From the NCBI RefSeq assembly GCF_001668625.1, contig NZ_LZLJ01000016.1:1-64000 (forward strand): 64,000 nt of DNA, in the 5' to 3' direction. Position numbers and translations under genes: made by a program. Under the pieces are notes generated by a model. That model saw nothing but the letters and a program-made list of their open reading frames with translations, had not been told where the DNA came from and did not search any database. Origin of the DNA: Mycobacterium sp. 1274756.6. Its GTDB lineage: Bacteria; Actinomycetota; Actinomycetes; Mycobacteriales; Mycobacteriaceae. The stretch's first letter is position 1. Every line of letters begins with the position of its first letter. Shown one piece after another: positions 18,423 to 29,553 of the stretch.

Positions 18423-19415
18423 ATGCGCGACTGGTTGCAGCACGACATCATCGACGGCGGCCGGCTGCCGCTGTTGTGCTGCCTGATCGCGTTTCTGCTG
18501 ACCTTTCTCATCACCCGGTTCACGGTGCGCTACATCCGCAGCCGGCCCCCCAGCGCCGCCCCGCCCAAGTGGTGGCAGCCGCGCAACATCCACATCGGCA
18601 GCGTCCACATCCACCACGTCGTCTTCGGGGTGGTGCTCGTGCTGATCTCCGGGGTCGCCCTGGTCACCGGCGCCGTCGAGGGCGGGGAGGCGCTGATCAT
18701 CGTCGCCTCGATCGGGTTCGGCATCGGTGCGGCGCTGGTGCTCGACGAGTACGCGCTGCTGCTGCACCTGGCCGACGTGTACTGGGAGGAGGACGGCCGG
18801 GCCTCGGTGGACGCGGTGTTCGCCGCCGGCGCGGTGGCCGGCCTGCTGGTGCTGGGGTTCCACCCGCTGACCTTCCTGCTGTCGATCTGGCACGACACGG
18901 CGTCGCTGTGGGTGCGCGCCGGGGTGTTCTCCAGCCTGGTGCTCGCCCTGCCGCTGGCGGTGATGGTGCTGTTCAAGGGCAAGGTGTGGACCGGCTTGAG
19001 CGGCATGTTCTTCTACCCGCTGCTGGTGGTCGGGGCGGTCCGGCTGTCCCGCCCGCACGCCCCCTGGGCGCGGTGGCGCTACGTGGACCGCCCGGAGAAG
19101 ATGCGCCGGGCGATGGAGCGGGAACGCTGGCTGCGCCGCCCGGTGGTGCAGGTCAAGCTGTGGCTGCAGGACGCCATCGCCGGCCGGCCGCAGGTTCCCG
19201 ACGACACCGCCGTCGACGCCGAACTCGACCGGGAGGTGCGGGCGGCCGCGGCGCCCACCATGCCGATCACGTTGCCGCGGATCGTGCGGGTCGCCGCGGC
19301 GGACGCCGCGTCGCCGGGCCCGCAGCGCCGGGAACAGGACGCCCGCGCCGCGGCGGCACCGACCATGCCGATCCAGGTCTACCGGCGCCGGCCACCCGGC
19401 GGGTACCGGCGGTGA
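18423..19415 (+). CDS. Polytopic membrane protein, Rv2180c-like
   Basis: 330 residues with about six or seven hydrophobic helices in the first 215 (for example about 15-35, 60-82, 88-108, 130-150, 165-190, 198-212). A hydrophilic C-terminal half contains two near-identical AAAAPTMPI segments (about 275 and 313), a small internal duplication. His-rich HIHHVVFG (about residue 62) sits at the start of helix 2. Function unknown. In M. tuberculosis a GT-C mannosyltransferase (Rv2181) lies between this gene and the acyltransferase; here only 68 bases separate them. The C-terminal tail is longer than that of Rv2180c (295). Confidence 0.85.
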   Translation: MRDWLQHDIIDGGRLPLLCCLIAFLLTFLITRFTVRYIRSRPPSAAPPKWWQPRNIHIGSVHIHHVVFGVVLVLISGVALVTGAVEGGEALIIVASIGFGIGAALVLDEYALLLHLADVYWEEDGRASVDAVFAAGAVAGLLVLGFHPLTFLLSIWHDTASLWVRAGVFSSLVLALPLAVMVLFKGKVWTGLSGMFFYPLLVVGAVRLSRPHAPWARWRYVDRPEKMRRAMERERWLRRPVVQVKLWLQDAIAGRPQVPDDTAVDAELDREVRAAAAPTMPITLPRIVRVAAADAASPGPQRREQDARAAAAPTMPIQVYRRRPPGGYRR

Positions 19416-19422
19416 CGTCGCG

Positions 19423-21347
<1,925 letters not shown>

Positions 21348-21357
21348 CCCGACCGGG

Positions 21358-22638
21358 TCACAGCAGGGCGCTCAGGTTGGTGCCCAGCGTCCAGCCCGCG
21401 GCGCCGGCCATGCCGGTAGCGGCGATGACCAGCGCCAGCCAGATCAGCACGGTGCGTCGGGAACGCTGCTGCTCCCAAGCGAATTCGCTCAACTCGATGC
21501 CGGCGAAGCGCTGCGGCTCCCCGCCGTAACCGTCGTAGTCGTCGTAGCCGTCGTCGTCCTCGTAGTCGCAGTAGTCGCCGTAGTCGCCGTAGCGGTCCGG
21601 CGCACCCGCGTCGGGATCGTCGTGGTCCTCGCGGTGGCCGGACGCCCCGCCCGGTGGGGGCCCCGCCCAGTCGTCGGGGTGCATGGTGAACTGGCGGGTG
21701 GTGCGGGCCGCGGCGCCCGGGGTCTGCGGGGCCGATCCGGTGGCCGCCGAGCGGTGCTCGGCGGAGTTCCGCGGCGCCGGAACCCGGAAGTCCGGCAGAT
21801 CCAACTCGGCGGCGACGGCGTCGACCGCCGCGGCCAGCTGCGCCGCGTCGGCGAACCGGCGGGCCGGGTCACGGTCGGTGGCGCGCGCCACCAGGTCGTC
21901 GAACTGCCACGGCACCCCGTCGATGGCCGCCCCGGGCGCGGGCACGTCATGATCGAGGCGCTGGTAGGCGACGGCCAGCGCGGTATCGCCCACGAACGGG
22001 GTCCGGCCGGTGAGCAGTTCGTAGCACAGGACGCCGACCCCGTAGACGTCGCTGGCCGGGCCGGCGTTGCCGTCGCGGACCTGCTCGGGGGAGAGGTAGG
22101 CCGCGGTGCCCAAAATCACGCTGCTGGAGGTGATCCCGGCCTCGGCCACGGCGCGGACCAGCCCGAAATCGGCGATCTTGACCTCGCCGTCATCGGAGAT
22201 CAGCACGTTCTCCGGTTTGATGTCGCGGTGGACCAGGCCGGCGCGGTGCGCGACCGCCAACGCGCCCAGCACCGGGCGCAGCACCGCCACCACGGCGTGC
22301 GGGGGCATCGGGCCGCGCTCGGCGAGCAGTTCGCGCAGAGTGCCGCCGCTGACCAGCTCCATCACCAGAAACGGGTGATCGCCGTCGAGTCCCTGGTCGT
22401 AGACCGCCACCAGGCCGGGGTGGTTGAGCCGGGCGATGGCGCGGGCCTCCATCCGGAAGCGGGTCAGAAACTGCCGGTCCCCGGCGTAGCGGGCATCCAT
22501 CACCTTCAGCGCCACCGGCCGCTCCAGCCGCAGATCCAGGCCGCGGTAGACCGTCGAGGTGCCGCCGGTGGCGATCCGGCGGTCCACCCGGTAGCGCCCG
22601 TCCAGCACCGCGCCGTCGAGCAGGGCCGGACCAGTCAC
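21358..22638 (-). CDS. pknL: Serine/threonine protein kinase PknL
   Basis: About 426 residues from GTG 22638 (an ATG three codons upstream overlaps the promoter). The N-terminal kinase domain has ATGGTSTV (P-loop), VALKV (Lys), HRDIKPEN (catalytic loop), ADFGLV and GTAAYLSPEQ. The juxtamembrane linker contains an unusual Tyr/Asp/Gly tract (bases 21521-21600), then SEFAWEQQR and one C-terminal helix (LIWLALVIAATGMAGAAGW), ending with a very short extracellular tail. No PASTA domain. It is divergent from its known partner, the Rv2175c-like DNA-binding protein. Confidence 0.93.
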   Translation of the reverse strand: MTGPALLDGAVLDGRYRVDRRIATGGTSTVYRGLDLRLERPVALKVMDARYAGDRQFLTRFRMEARAIARLNHPGLVAVYDQGLDGDHPFLVMELVSGGTLRELLAERGPMPPHAVVAVLRPVLGALAVAHRAGLVHRDIKPENVLISDDGEVKIADFGLVRAVAEAGITSSSVILGTAAYLSPEQVRDGNAGPASDVYGVGVLCYELLTGRTPFVGDTALAVAYQRLDHDVPAPGAAIDGVPWQFDDLVARATDRDPARRFADAAQLAAAVDAVAAELDLPDFRVPAPRNSAEHRSAATGSAPQTPGAAARTTRQFTMHPDDWAGPPPGGASGHREDHDDPDAGAPDRYGDYGDYCDYEDDDGYDDYDGYGGEPQRFAGIELSEFAWEQQRSRRTVLIWLALVIAATGMAGAAGWTLGTNLSALL

Positions 22639-22645
22639 GGTGGTC

Positions 22646-22651
22646 ATCTTA
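22646..22651 (-). promoter_or_regulatory. Candidate -10 for leaderless pknL
   Basis: TAAGAT on the minus strand ends seven bases before GTG 22638. The upstream ATG (22647-22645) overlaps this box, so it could not be in the message if the box is used. Confidence 0.5.
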
Positions 22652-22698
22652 GGTGCCCGCCGGTCCCGGCGACGGGCACCGGCGGCGCGCCCGGTGCC

Positions 22699-22704
22699 TA
22701 CACT
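22699..22704 (+). promoter_or_regulatory. Candidate -10 for leaderless Rv2175c-like gene
   Basis: TACACT ends exactly seven bases before GTG 22712. The mirrored pknL box lies 48 bases away on the other strand. Confidence 0.5.
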
Positions 22705-22711
22705 GGGCGCG

Positions 22712-23116
22712 GTGAGCAGCTTTCCCACCGGCGACGATGTGCTGGATCCCGACGAACCCACCTACGACCTGGCCCGGGTCGCCGAACTGCTGGCGGTGCC
22801 GGTCACCAAGGTGCACCAGCACCTGCGGGAGGGACAGCTGGTGGCCATCCGGCGCGACGGCGCGGCGGTGGTGCCGCAGGCGTTCTTCACCGCCGCCGGC
22901 GCGTTGGTCAAACACCTGCCCGGCCTGCTCGCCGTGCTGCACGACGGCGGCTACCGCGACACCGAGATCCTGCGCTGGCTGTTCACCCCGGACCCGACCC
23001 TGACGATCCTGCACGACGGGGCCGCCGAACAGCGCGGCAACGCCCGACCGGTCGACGCGCTGCACTCCCACCAGGCCCGCGAGGTGATGCGCCGCGCCCA
23101 GGCGATGGCCTACTGA
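22712..23116 (+). CDS. Winged-helix DNA-binding protein, PknL substrate (Rv2175c-like)
   Basis: 134 residues. An acidic N-terminus is followed by a MerR/Xis-like helix-turn-helix (YDLARVAELLAVPVTKVHQHLREGQL, residues about 17-43, described in part) and a C-terminal helical domain with DTEILRWLF. In M. tuberculosis the homologue is phosphorylated by PknL, which abolishes DNA binding; that pairing is conserved here. The PknL-targeted N-terminal Thr of M. tuberculosis may correspond to Thr5 in SSFPTGDD, but I cannot verify this. The last seven bases overlap the convergent mptA stop. Confidence 0.88.
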   Translation: MSSFPTGDDVLDPDEPTYDLARVAELLAVPVTKVHQHLREGQLVAIRRDGAAVVPQAFFTAAGALVKHLPGLLAVLHDGGYRDTEILRWLFTPDPTLTILHDGAAEQRGNARPVDALHSHQAREVMRRAQAMAY

Positions 23117-24630
23117 CCGGGCTCGCCGGCCGGCACCGGCTGCACGCCGGCCGGCCGGTCCTGCGGGGCCCGGCGCAGCCAGTACCAGGCGAACACCGCG
23201 CACCCGGTCGCGATGCCCACGTGCAGCCAGGAGTACATGCCGTGGGCGCCGTCGGGCCGGAAGATCACCATCACCCAGGTGGAGAACCCTGCGATGAGCG
23301 CCAGCGCCGAGCGTGAGGTGACCAGCGGCGCCACCACCGCCAGCGGCCAGCTGTAGTACCAGGGCAGGGCGGCGGGCACGAACAGCACCACGAACAGCAT
23401 CGCCCAGGCGATCCCGGTCAGCGCGGCGCGGTCGTCGCGGCGGTAGCGCCACCACAGCAGCGGTAGCGCCACCGCGATGATCAGAATCCCGCTGATCCGG
23501 GTGACGTGCAGGATCGCGTAGAAGTCCACCGGCCACACCAGCCCGCCGATCGCGTGGGTGAGGTTGGCCACCGCGGTGGGCACCGAGAGCCAGTTGATGA
23601 TCTTCACCGAGCCGGCCAGCGCGGTCAGCCAGCCCAGCCCCACCCCGGCCAGCGTGGAGAGCACCGCGAACACCGCGACGAACACCCCCAGCGACGCCGC
23701 GGTCGCCACCGCGAACGCCTGCGGCGCCCGGTACCCGCGCCGGTCCTTCAGATGCCGCATCCACACCCACACCAGGAACGGCAGGGTGATCCCGGCCGTC
23801 GCCTTGATCGCCGTCGCCACCGCGATCAGCGTCACCCCGGCGAGGTGTCTGCGCTGGAAGGTCAACGCGATGCCCGCCGACATCAGCCCGACCATCAGCA
23901 TCTCGTTGTGCACCCCGCCCATCAGGTGGATGAGCACCAGCGGGTTGAGCACGCAGACCCACATGGCCGCCGGGCCGTAGCCGCCGACGTGGCGGGCCAG
24001 TCGCGGGGTCGCCCACATCAGCAGCGCCAGGCCGGGCAGCATGCACAGCCGCAGCAGCGCGGTGCCGATCACCACGTTGTCGCCGACGAGCATCGTGATC
24101 AGCTTGGCGATCAGGATGAACGCCGGCCCGTAGGGCGCGGTGGTCGACATCCAGATCGGGCTGACGTCCTCGAGCAGCGGATTGGGGTTGACCACCGGGC
24201 CGACCAGGTAGGGGTCCAGACCGTCGCGCAGCAGCGCGCCCTGCGCCAGATAGGAGTAGGTGTCGCGGCTGAACACCGGCACCGACAACAGCATCGGGGC
24301 CAGCCAGAAACCGGTCGTGGCCACCATCGTGGCGCCGGTGGCCGAGCCGTCGAGCACCCGCCGGCCCAGCCGCAGCCAGGCGATCAGCATCAGGCCCACG
24401 CCCAGCCACAGCAGCGCCGAGGAGACCACCAGACCGTGCCCGAAGCGCAGCCAGGACAGGTGCGCGCTCTCCAGCAGCGGGTCGTGCAACCGGGTGCTGC
24501 CCGCGCCCAGCCCGCCCAGGGTGATCAGGGTGGAGCCGACGAAGCCGAGCAGCGCGGGACGGCCCTCCGGCGCGGTGACGAATGCGATCAGCCGCTGGCC
24601 GGCGGTCGGCGACGAGGTGGTGCTGGTCAT
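23110..24630 (-). CDS. mptA: Alpha-(1->6)-mannosyltransferase MptA
   Basis: MptA, 506 residues (Rv2174 about 516), an integral-membrane GT-C enzyme using polyprenyl-phosphomannose to extend the alpha-1,6 mannan core of lipomannan. About twelve hydrophobic helices are spread along the protein, and the typical periplasmic loop with DTYSYLAQGALLRDGLDPY (about 120-140) includes the GT-C acidic residue. ATG 24630 follows the idsA2 stop by six bases, so the two form an operon as in other mycobacteria. Confidence 0.93.
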   Translation of the reverse strand: MTSTTSSPTAGQRLIAFVTAPEGRPALLGFVGSTLITLGGLGAGSTRLHDPLLESAHLSWLRFGHGLVVSSALLWLGVGLMLIAWLRLGRRVLDGSATGATMVATTGFWLAPMLLSVPVFSRDTYSYLAQGALLRDGLDPYLVGPVVNPNPLLEDVSPIWMSTTAPYGPAFILIAKLITMLVGDNVVIGTALLRLCMLPGLALLMWATPRLARHVGGYGPAAMWVCVLNPLVLIHLMGGVHNEMLMVGLMSAGIALTFQRRHLAGVTLIAVATAIKATAGITLPFLVWVWMRHLKDRRGYRAPQAFAVATAASLGVFVAVFAVLSTLAGVGLGWLTALAGSVKIINWLSVPTAVANLTHAIGGLVWPVDFYAILHVTRISGILIIAVALPLLWWRYRRDDRAALTGIAWAMLFVVLFVPAALPWYYSWPLAVVAPLVTSRSALALIAGFSTWVMVIFRPDGAHGMYSWLHVGIATGCAVFAWYWLRRAPQDRPAGVQPVPAGEPGQ

Positions 24631-24636
24631 CGGCGC

Positions 24637-25782
<1,146 letters not shown>

Positions 25783-25923
25783 TCAGAGTAGCGGTGCGGC
25801 ATCCGGCGCCGTGCAGGTAGCGGCCTGTGGCCCACGGTGTCGCCCCCGCACGGGTCGGTAGGGTGAGGGCGCCCGGCCGCCGGATGCGCGCGGCCCACGA
25901 CGCGTTGACAGAGGAGCAAGCTG

Positions 25924-26808
25924 GTGACCCTGAACAGCATCGTGCTGGAGCTGGTGCCGCCGAACGTCGAGCACGGTCGGGACAAGGCGCTGGACGAGGC
26001 CGGCAAGGTGCTGCGGTTCTCCGAGGAGACCGGGCTGACCGGCCGGATCGGGCACGTGATGATGCCCGGCATGATCGAGGAGGACCCCGACCGGCCGGTG
26101 ACGATGAAGCCGAAGCTCGACGTGCTCGACTTCTGGAAGATCATCGGCCCGGAGCTGCCGGGGGTGCGGGGGCTGTGCACGCAGGTCACCGCCTTCACCG
26201 AGGACGCGGCGCTGCGCCGCCGGCTCGGCGACCTCGGCGCCGCGGGCATCGAGGGCATCGTGTTCGTCGGGGTGCCGCGCACGATGGCCGACGGGGAGGG
26301 CTCCGGGGTGGCGCCCACCGACGCGCTGGCCGCCTACCAGGACGTGGTCTCCGACCGCGGTGTCGTGCTGATCCCGACCCGGGAGGGCGAGCAGGGCCGG
26401 TTCCGGTTCAAATGCGACCGCGGCGCCACCTTCGGCATGACCCAGCTGCTCTACTCCGAAGCGATCGTGGAGTTTCTGGCCGAGTTCGCCCGCACCAGCG
26501 ACCACCGTCCGGAGATCTTGCTGTCGTTCGGGTTCGTGCCCGGCCTCGAGCAGCGGTCGGGGCTGATCAACTGGCTGATCCAGGATCCGGGCAATCCGGC
26601 GGTCGCCGCCGAGCAGGAGTTCGTGGCCCGGCTGGCCGCCAGCGAACCGGACCGCAAACGCCAACTGATGCTCGACCTGTACCGGCGGGTCATCGACGGG
26701 GTCGCCGACCTGGGTTTCCCGCTGAGCATCCACTTGGAGGCGACCTACGGCGTATCGCGTCCGGCGTTCGAGACCTTCGCCGAGATGCTGGCCTACTGGG
26801 CGCCTTAA
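25924..26808 (+). CDS. Methylenetetrahydrofolate-reductase-like protein, Rv2172c-like
   Basis: 294 residues. The opening (SIVLELVPPNVEHGRDKALDEA), GLCTQVTAF and DGVADLGFPLSIHLEA resemble the TIM-barrel MTHFR family although overall similarity is low. Homologues in mycobacteria have been reported as unusual MTHFRs, which would supply methyl-THF for MetH, encoded at the far end of this window. GTG 25924 with GAGGAG upstream; TTGACA (25905-25910) overlaps the leader. It overlaps lppM's stop by four bases, convergently. Confidence 0.75.
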   Translation: MTLNSIVLELVPPNVEHGRDKALDEAGKVLRFSEETGLTGRIGHVMMPGMIEEDPDRPVTMKPKLDVLDFWKIIGPELPGVRGLCTQVTAFTEDAALRRRLGDLGAAGIEGIVFVGVPRTMADGEGSGVAPTDALAAYQDVVSDRGVVLIPTREGEQGRFRFKCDRGATFGMTQLLYSEAIVEFLAEFARTSDHRPEILLSFGFVPGLEQRSGLINWLIQDPGNPAVAAEQEFVARLAASEPDRKRQLMLDLYRRVIDGVADLGFPLSIHLEATYGVSRPAFETFAEMLAYWAP

Positions 26809-27542
26809 TAGTCCTCGTCGGCGGGCGCGGCGAACCCGGGGGAGCGGTCCCGGCCCTGCCAGGCCAACGCCGCCACCCCGGCGGCCACCGCCAGCGAGAC
26901 GACCCCGAGCCAGACCGCGGCGCGGATGAACGAGCGGGTGCTCGGGTCGGTGTAGCGGGCCTGCGCGGACATCGTGTTGACGATGCCGGGTTCGAGGTTC
27001 CACTGCACCATGTCGTCGCCGACCCGGCTGCCGTCGGTGCTGGTCACCTCGCCGGGGAAGGTCACGGTCAGGCTGACGTCGGCCTCGGAGTCCTCCAGCG
27101 AGGTCAGGTCGACCCGCCCTTCCAGGATCACCACGTCGCCGGCGCGGCGCAGGGTCAGACTCATCCCGGCGGATTCGGGGTTCATGCCGGCCAGCTGGGG
27201 CAGCTCACCGAAGGTCAGGTTGGAGAACACCGCCTGGGAGCCGACGTAGCCGTCCCGGTTGTACTTCGACACCGCGACCTTGCGGGCGAACGGCAGGTCC
27301 GAATCCAGCTGCGGGCCGGTGTCGGAGTCGCTGCGGGGTTTGGCGGCCGCGATGATCTGACCGGAGACGGTGTCGTCGGCCGAGATCGTCAAGGAGGCGC
27401 GCACCCGCACACACCCGACGGCCCACGGCACCACCAGCAGCATCAGCAACCCGATGGTGAGCAGGCGGCGGGCACGGGTCCCCGGGCCGGTGGACGACAA
27501 GGACCTCAGCTGCACCCGGTCATCGTGCCAGACCCGGCTCAC
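26805..27542 (-). CDS. lppM: Lipoprotein LppM
   Basis: LppM-like, about 245 residues. The N-terminal signal ends in a lipobox-like AVGC (about residue 44). The body contains VRASLTISADDTVSG and GYVGSQAVFSNLTF, and a C-terminal helix (about 210-230) gives a second anchor. In M. tuberculosis LppM affects phagosome handling. The GTG start overlaps the acetyltransferase stop (GTGA); an internal GTG (about 27515) would give a more normal signal-peptide length and is a real alternative. Confidence 0.88.
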   Translation of the reverse strand: MSRVWHDDRVQLRSLSSTGPGTRARRLLTIGLLMLLVVPWAVGCVRVRASLTISADDTVSGQIIAAAKPRSDSDTGPQLDSDLPFARKVAVSKYNRDGYVGSQAVFSNLTFGELPQLAGMNPESAGMSLTLRRAGDVVILEGRVDLTSLEDSEADVSLTVTFPGEVTSTDGSRVGDDMVQWNLEPGIVNTMSAQARYTDPSTRSFIRAAVWLGVVSLAVAAGVAALAWQGRDRSPGFAAPADEDY

Positions 27543-28132
27543 AGCGGCAGCCCGCGGCCCAGAATCGCGAACGGGCGCGGGTCCCCGGCAAAGCGATGGC
27601 CGCGGATGACGTCGGCGAATCCCAGCCGGCGGTAGAGCCGCCAGGCGCGGTTGCTCTCCCCGCTGATCTCCGGGGTGGACAGCAGCACGTGGGCCTCACG
27701 CCGGTCGGCGAGCAGCCGCCGCGCCAGCGCCTCGCCGAGGCCGCGGCCCTGCGCCGCGGGCCGGATGTGCAGTTCGGTGAGCTCGAAGTAGCTGCCCAGG
27801 ATGCCGTGGACGGTCGCGGGGTCCGCCCCGGATCGGGTCAGGCCCTGCATGACCTGCTGCTGCCACCACTGGTCGGGGGCGCCGCGGTAGCCGTAGGCCA
27901 CCCCGAGCAGCTCCCCGGCGCGCAGCGCGGCGGGGGTCGGCGCGTCACCGTCGGCGGTCGCCACCGCGGCCACCGCCTGCCAGCCCGGGCGGCGGGTGTG
28001 CTCCAGCCACATCCCGGCCCGCTGGTGCTCGGTGCCCGGCGGGTAGTGCATCGCGTCGACGTAGACCCGCAGGGCGTCGTCGAGCCGGTCGGCCAACTCG
28101 GCGGGGGACAGGTCGACGAGAAACGTCGCCAT
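27539..28132 (-). CDS. GNAT-family acetyltransferase, Rv2170-like
   Basis: 197 residues. The acetyl-CoA site is ELHIRPAAQGRGLGEAL (about 135-151), with the Q-G-R-G-L-G signature; NRAWRLYRRLGF is the usual final motif. The M. tuberculosis homologue has been reported as a lysine acetyltransferase acting on isocitrate dehydrogenase. ATG 28132 has GAGGAGAAG upstream. Translationally coupled to lppM. Confidence 0.88.
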   Translation of the reverse strand: MATFLVDLSPAELADRLDDALRVYVDAMHYPPGTEHQRAGMWLEHTRRPGWQAVAAVATADGDAPTPAALRAGELLGVAYGYRGAPDQWWQQQVMQGLTRSGADPATVHGILGSYFELTELHIRPAAQGRGLGEALARRLLADRREAHVLLSTPEISGESNRAWRLYRRLGFADVIRGHRFAGDPRPFAILGRGLPL

Positions 28133-28366
28133 GGCGGTCTTCTCCTCGACGGTCGGTCCGGCGGGGCGCCGGCCGCGGCGCCCGGATGTCATTATCGGTC
28201 TCGATTATCGGGCCCGGCGCGCGACCGCCGGCCCGGCCCGCCCCGGAATCGGGTGAACCCAGTGGTACCGCGCCGATTGACCTCGTATCATGGGGTCGGA
28301 TGCCTGGTGCACCGGGCGGCTGCATGCTTTTTGACCACTGAGGGAACCGTCGGCAAGGAGGGACGA

Positions 28367-28771
28367 ATGCCACTCTCCGATCATGAGCAGCGCATGCTCG
28401 ACCAGATCGAGAGCGCGCTCTACGCCGAGGACCCCAAATTCGCTTCCAGCGTGCGGGGCGTGCGGTTGCGCACCCCGTCGACCCGGCGGCGGCTGCAGGG
28501 GGCGGGACTGTTCGTCGTCGGGCTGGCCCTGTTGGTTTCCGGGGTGGCGTTCAGCGCGACCATGCTCGGCGGCTTCCCGATCCTCAGCGTGGTCGGTTTC
28601 GTGATCATGTTCGGCGGGGTGGTGTTCGCCATCACCGGCTCCGCCGACCACGCCGCGGCAGCGGCCTCGGAAACGGAGGCGGGTCCCGGGCAGCAGCGCC
28701 GCGCCAAGGGCGCGGGCAGTTCGTTCGCCAGCCGGATGGAAGACCGGTTCCGCCGGCGTTTCGAACCCTGA
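28367..28771 (+). CDS. DUF3040 membrane protein, Rv2169c-like
   Basis: 134 residues, the same length as Rv2169c. PLSDHEQRMLDQIE at the N-terminus is the DUF3040 hallmark. Two helices follow (about 45-65 and 70-90), then a basic cytoplasmic tail. An excellent AAGGAGGG ribosome site precedes the ATG. Function unknown. A classical terminator follows 16 bases after the stop. Confidence 0.9.
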   Translation: MPLSDHEQRMLDQIESALYAEDPKFASSVRGVRLRTPSTRRRLQGAGLFVVGLALLVSGVAFSATMLGGFPILSVVGFVIMFGGVVFAITGSADHAAAAASETEAGPGQQRRAKGAGSSFASRMEDRFRRRFEP

Positions 28772-28787
28772 CGCAAAACACCCGCAC

Positions 28788-28819
28788 GCGGGGCGGCCTT
28801 CGGGCTGCCCCGCTTTTTT
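28788..28819 (+). terminator. Intrinsic terminator after DUF3040 gene
   Basis: An 11-bp GC-rich stem (28788-28798 with 28803-28813, one G-U pair) closed by a TTCG tetraloop and followed by six T (28814-28819). Such an E. coli-like terminator is uncommon in mycobacteria; it isolates the dcw operon from upstream transcription. Confidence 0.92.
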
Positions 28820-29121
28820 CTGCCCCGACGACCGGGAACGTGACGTAGGACACGCCGAAGAGGCGTCGCGGCACGCCGAAAAACACCCGCCCCCGGTGGC
28901 GTCCCCCACTTCCCCCCACCGCGCCGAAACCGTACTGACCTGGGCTCTTGTCCGGGGGCGGCGGGTCGACTGCGGTCATCTACACCCGGATTGCGGCAAA
29001 AAGTGGGGATGACACCCAGTTGTTACCGCACGAAATGGTCACGGGTGGGGGGTAGTGGGGTATCGTGGCCGGTGTTGGAGAACGGAGTGCGGCGACTTCG
29101 GGTCACGGCGGGAGGTGCGCG
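28820..29121 (+). promoter_or_regulatory. mraZ upstream region
   Basis: About 300 non-coding bases. TATCGT (29061-29066) is the best -10, giving a leader of about 48 bases that holds the GGGAGG ribosome site. Three GTGG-type boxes overlay it (29045-29070). A further GTGGGG stands at 29003-29008, and two more, 10 bp apart on the minus strand, at 28904-28919. Confidence 0.55.
29045..29070 (+). promoter_or_regulatory. Putative MraZ-binding boxes
   Basis: GTGGGG at 29045, GTGGGG at 29055 and GTGGCC at 29065 are direct repeats with exact 10-bp period. This is the layout of MraZ operators upstream of dcw clusters. They cover the -10 candidate TATCGT, so MraZ binding would repress its own operon. 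Confidence 0.65.
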
Positions 29122-29553
29122 ATGTTCCTCGGCACCTATACGCCCAAGCTCGACGACAAGGGGCGGCTGACACTGCCCGCCAAGTTTCGCGACACACTGG
29201 CAGGAGGGTTGATGGTCACCAAGAGCCAGGACTACAGCCTGGCGGTCTACCCCCGCGACCAGTTCGAGCAGCTCGCCCGGCGCGCCGCCGCGGCCTCCCG
29301 CAGCAACCCCGAAGCCCGGGCGTTCCTGCGCAACCTCGCCGCCGCCACCGACGAACAGCGTCCCGACGCCCAGGGCCGGATCACCCTGTCGGCGGACCAC
29401 CGCCGCTACGCCAACCTCAGCAAGGACTGCGTGGTGATCGGGTCGGTCGACTACCTGGAGATCTGGGACGCCCAGGCCTGGACCGACTACCAGCAGGAAC
29501 ACGAAGAGAACTTCTCCGCGGCCACCAATGACGCGCTCAGCGACATTATCTGA
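29122..29553 (+). CDS. mraZ: Transcriptional regulator MraZ
   Basis: 143 residues, identical in length to the M. tuberculosis protein. Two AbrB/SpoVT-like DNA-binding repeats are centred on [12 protein letters not shown] (about 13-24) and [11 protein letters not shown] (about 87-97). MraZ forms a ring and binds GTGG repeats before its own gene. ATG 29122 has GGGAGG upstream. First gene of the division and cell-wall operon. Confidence 0.97.
   Translation: MFLGTYTPKLDDKGRLTLPAKFRDTLAGGLMVTKSQDYSLAVYPRDQFEQLARRAAAASRSNPEARAFLRNLAAATDEQRPDAQGRITLSADHRRYANLSKDCVVIGSVDYLEIWDAQAWTDYQQEHEENFSAATNDALSDII

Noticed and set aside
21358..22761. Upstream start of pknL at 22761
   Set aside because: It would run through the divergent promoter of the Rv2175c-like gene; the kinase family start and TANNNT-N7-GTG favour 22638.
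25905..25910. TTGACA before the MTHFR-like gene as its -35
   Set aside because: It is only 13 bases before the GTG and runs straight into the ribosome site, leaving no room for a -10 and TSS.
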